From Planctomycetales bacterium (GTDB taxonomy: Bacteria; Planctomycetota; Planctomycetia; Isosphaerales; Isosphaeraceae), in the NCBI GenBank assembly GCA_027451455.1, contig DAIDJI010000224.1, positions 1 to 8,146 of the forward strand: DNA of 8,146 nucleotides, read 5' to 3'. Positions 6,233 through 8,146 of this stretch are shown here, one piece after another (position 1 is the stretch's first letter; every line of letters begins with the position of its first letter). The notes below the pieces were generated by a model that did no database searches, was not told the DNA's origin, and saw only the letters and a program-made list of their open reading frames with translations. Made by a program: the position numbers and the translations under genes.

Positions 6233-6957
6233 GATCCGGTGGCCCATCCTTGATGACGCAGGGATGTCCGCGGTCTCGACGATCGCGATCGGTGCGGGGG
6301 TTCGGCCGGCGTCTCGGCTCCGTGCTTTCGCTTTGCCTCGCCCGAACCCGCCTCCGGGGCTGGCGCACCGGCTTCGGGCTTTTCCTCGATGATCGTCGGC
6401 TTTCGGAGCCGGGCCCCGTCACCAGGCTCGTCGGTGGAAAGGGCATCGGTGAGGTCGTCGACCGCGTCCTGGACGTCGTGCAGTTCTCGGTGGATGGTCC
6501 GCATCTCGTTCCAGAGACGGTCGATCGGGTCGTCGGAGCCCTCCCGGTCGGTGATGATGAGAAGGTTATCCTCGGCGACGACGTGGTAGGTCATCCCAAC
6601 CTGGTCGAGCAGCAGCTTCAGCCCGGTCTTGAGTCGGACGCCCTCCAGTTCGAGCCGGACCGTATCCTCAGCCTGGACGTTCTGCCGCTCCATCGCGGCG
6701 ATGTCGAGGACAACCGGAATGCCGAGATCCTGCTTCAACTGGAGAGCGACCTGCCCGAGCGAGGTCGGCCGGCTGAACGAAAATCGGTAAGGACGTGACA
6801 GTAACTCCTGGACCGAGGCGGCCGGTACGCTCGAATTCGGGTGGACGACGTTTGATTGTCCGGGCGGTTGGGCCCGCAGCACCACCCAGTCGCTGATCGA
6901 CAGGCCCATCGCTATCCCGATCAGCAGGAAGAGCGCCGCGTGGACTTTCCTGTACAT
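6229..6957 (-). CDS. Small membrane-anchored STN-like domain protein
   Basis: 242 residues. An uncleaved-looking anchor or signal (about 7-27, ALFLLIGIAMGLSISDWVVL) comes first. Residues about 57-137 then resemble the STN (secretin/TonB short N-terminal) fold: FSFSRPTSLGQVALQL, IPVVLDIAAM, a strand with VRLELEGV, the helix LKTGLKLLLDQVGM, and the closing strands TYHVVAEDNLLIITD. A charged helix (about 144-173), likely a coiled coil, follows, and the tail to 242 is Pro/Glu/Arg-rich and disordered. STN domains normally sit in secretins or TonB receptors; here the domain stands alone on an anchor, so I infer a periplasmic interaction module rather than an enzyme. The ATG at 6957 has GAGGA 8 nt upstream and starts right at the anchor; a frame extending to 7179 only shadows the kinase gene. 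It follows the kinase by 43 bp and overlaps the next gene by 4 bp. Confidence 0.82.
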   Translation of the reverse strand: MYRKVHAALFLLIGIAMGLSISDWVVLRAQPPGQSNVVHPNSSVPAASVQELLSRPYRFSFSRPTSLGQVALQLKQDLGIPVVLDIAAMERQNVQAEDTVRLELEGVRLKTGLKLLLDQVGMTYHVVAEDNLLIITDREGSDDPIDRLWNEMRTIHRELHDVQDAVDDLTDALSTDEPGDGARLRKPTIIEEKPEAGAPAPEAGSGEAKRKHGAETPAEPPHRSRSSRPRTSLRHQGWATGS

Positions 6958-6965
6958 GGGCTCGG

Positions 6966-6970
6966 TCCTC
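6966..6970 (-). promoter_or_regulatory. Ribosome binding site that decides the STN-like gene start
   Basis: GAGGA on the complement, 8 nt before the ATG at 6957, in the 43-bp gap after the kinase stop. It supports this start over upstream in-frame ATGs that lie within the kinase gene. Confidence 0.6.
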
Positions 6971-7000
6971 GAGTCACCCGACGGCCATCTCAATCGTGAT

Positions 7001-8146
7001 TCAGGCTTGATTGTAACACGAACCGTTCGCTGCGGCATCAGCGATCGCGAGGTCCGGCGATGATCCATCGACCCGCCCCTCGCGGAGCGCTGAGTCGATT
7101 TCCTGAGCGGTCGGAAAGCCAAAGTCGAGACGATCAAGCACCAGCGCCGCTGCCGCCGAGCCGCGATCGGTGGCTTCACGAATCCATTCCTCGGGGACGT
7201 TTCGGAATCCGCCGTCCCATCCTCGATCCATCAGGGACGAGAGCAGAGTTGAGGCGAAGGCCTCGCCGGCGCGGTTGGTGTCGCGGGGCGGTTGCGACCT
7301 CGGGAACGCCGGCCGGATATAAGACCGACGTTCCCCCGACAGGTCGGTGAAGCGGACCTCGCACCCTTCAGGACCATCTGTGATCGCGACGACCGGAATG
7401 AGCGAGTCAACCTGCTCGCGGTCGTCGAGCGCCTGCCACTCCATCCGATTGCCGCTCAGGAAACTCACGCGATCGGCGAACCCGGCAAGCGGGTCGCGGC
7501 GATCGGTCATGTTGCGGAGCGAGGGAGCGAGGAACCGCGTTTTTGCCGTCGAATGTCGCAAGACAGGTCCGATTAGTCGATTCGGCAGAGCAGAGACGAT
7601 GAGGAGATCGGTTGGCTTCGAGACTCGTGGGGTCAGCTCGTCGGGATCGATCGCCGCGTGACTGCCTCGGAAGCCGATCGCGAGTTTGTCGCCGTGCTGA
7701 CCGCTCGTGACGAGTAGCGTCCAGTCGGCCGGATGATCGGGTGTCCGGATCGGGTGGTGGTCGATCCTGTACCGGCCCATCAGGTCGACGATCTTCCCGC
7801 TGATTGGGTCGGAGGTCTCTCCGATCGCCGAGACCAGCGTTCCGCCGAGGGCCGAGGCGAACCCGGCCCCCATGCCTCCGAGGTCGTCGATCCATGAGAC
7901 GCCTGGGATTTGTCGTCGTCTGGCGAGCCCTGAGCGGACCGGATCGCGGAGGCGAATCGTACCGGTTGGTCCGGGCCATCCGTCCGGTGGTTGGATTTCG
8001 AGAGCCCATCCGGACGGGTCCTCGATGACGATCGACTCGCCGCGCCCGAACTCGGCGGCGCCCTCGGCGCTCTGATCGATGGGGCCTCCCTCGCCGTCGA
8101 TCGTGAGCGGACCGCCGACGCGGAGGACTCGATCGAGATAGGCAGG
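7001..8146 (-). CDS. PfkB-family carbohydrate/nucleoside kinase (5' end beyond window)
   Basis: 381 residues are visible, open to the right edge. The first ones, PAYLDRVLRVGGPL, match the opening strand and substrate lid of PfkB kinases, so only a few N-terminal residues are probably missing. Family marks in order are DDLGGMGAGFASALGG (about 87-102) for the early Gly-rich strand/helix, NRME (233-236) as the NxxE phosphate/Mg site, AITDGPEG (254-261), and the C-terminal signature DTNRAGEAF (289-297). In that signature the family normally has GAGD, whose Asp is the catalytic base; here it reads RAGE, so the base is Glu and the first anion-hole Gly is Arg. The fold is confident, but the substrate is unknown and activity is in doubt. 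It is the first visible gene of a likely three-gene operon with the STN-like protein and the membrane protein. The in-frame Met at 7873 is internal, not the start. Confidence 0.85.
   Translation of the reverse strand, partial: PAYLDRVLRVGGPLTIDGEGGPIDQSAEGAAEFGRGESIVIEDPSGWALEIQPPDGWPGPTGTIRLRDPVRSGLARRRQIPGVSWIDDLGGMGAGFASALGGTLVSAIGETSDPISGKIVDLMGRYRIDHHPIRTPDHPADWTLLVTSGQHGDKLAIGFRGSHAAIDPDELTPRVSKPTDLLIVSALPNRLIGPVLRHSTAKTRFLAPSLRNMTDRRDPLAGFADRVSFLSGNRMEWQALDDREQVDSLIPVVAITDGPEGCEVRFTDLSGERRSYIRPAFPRSQPPRDTNRAGEAFASTLLSSLMDRGWDGGFRNVPEEWIREATDRGSAAAALVLDRLDFGFPTAQEIDSALREGRVDGSSPDLAIADAAANGSCYNQA

Noticed and set aside
6958..7179. N-terminal extension of the STN-like gene
   Set aside because: It overlaps the kinase gene, is Arg/Ser-rich, and would place 74 residues ahead of the membrane anchor; the ATG at 6957 has its own GAGGA site.
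7407..8009. A 200-codon minus-strand frame overlapping the kinase
   Set aside because: The kinase frame on the same strand carries PfkB motifs along its whole length; this alternative is extremely Arg/Pro-rich with no domain.

Overview
The window is GC-rich and densely coded, with short operons on both strands and no tRNA, rRNA, insertion sequence or CRISPR array that I could see. The gene style suggests a planctomycete, perhaps of the Isosphaeraceae: a small STN-domain protein paired with a membrane-anchored hypothetical, a secreted S1/P1 nuclease, and a PdxA with an insertion. This is inference from protein style only, not from a database search.

Left part (1-1747): a divergent efflux locus. 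An HlyD/EmrA-type membrane fusion protein runs off the left edge on the minus strand, and a TetR-family repressor is read on the plus strand. Between them lie two near-identical operator palindromes, 25 bp apart, placed over overlapping divergent promoter-like elements. This is the classic layout of a self-regulated, drug- or metabolite-inducible pump.

Middle (1757-3906): a minus-strand pair, uroporphyrinogen-III synthase (hemD) followed by a secreted zinc-dependent S1/P1 nuclease. They are joined by a 4-bp ATGA stop/start overlap. Upstream of hemD is a 471-bp gap holding two strong inverted repeats, an unstarted 48-codon open frame, and an AT-rich block. The gap separates hemD from the divergent pdxA.

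Right part (3907-8146): pdxA (vitamin B6 synthesis, plus strand) ends tail-to-tail, with a 14-bp overlap, against a three-gene minus-strand cluster. In transcription order the cluster is a PfkB-family carbohydrate kinase (its first few residues lie beyond the right edge), a small membrane-anchored STN-like protein with a coiled coil, and a membrane-anchored hypothetical with a helical then beta-rich exterior. The last two share an ATGA overlap and probably work as a pair.

Most of the window is housekeeping and accessory metabolism. The points most worth a second look are the Asp-to-Glu change in the kinase catalytic motif, the STN/membrane-protein pair, the coupling of hemD to a secreted nuclease, the structured region upstream of hemD, and the efflux operator layout. 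I did not find a clear new defence or mobile system.
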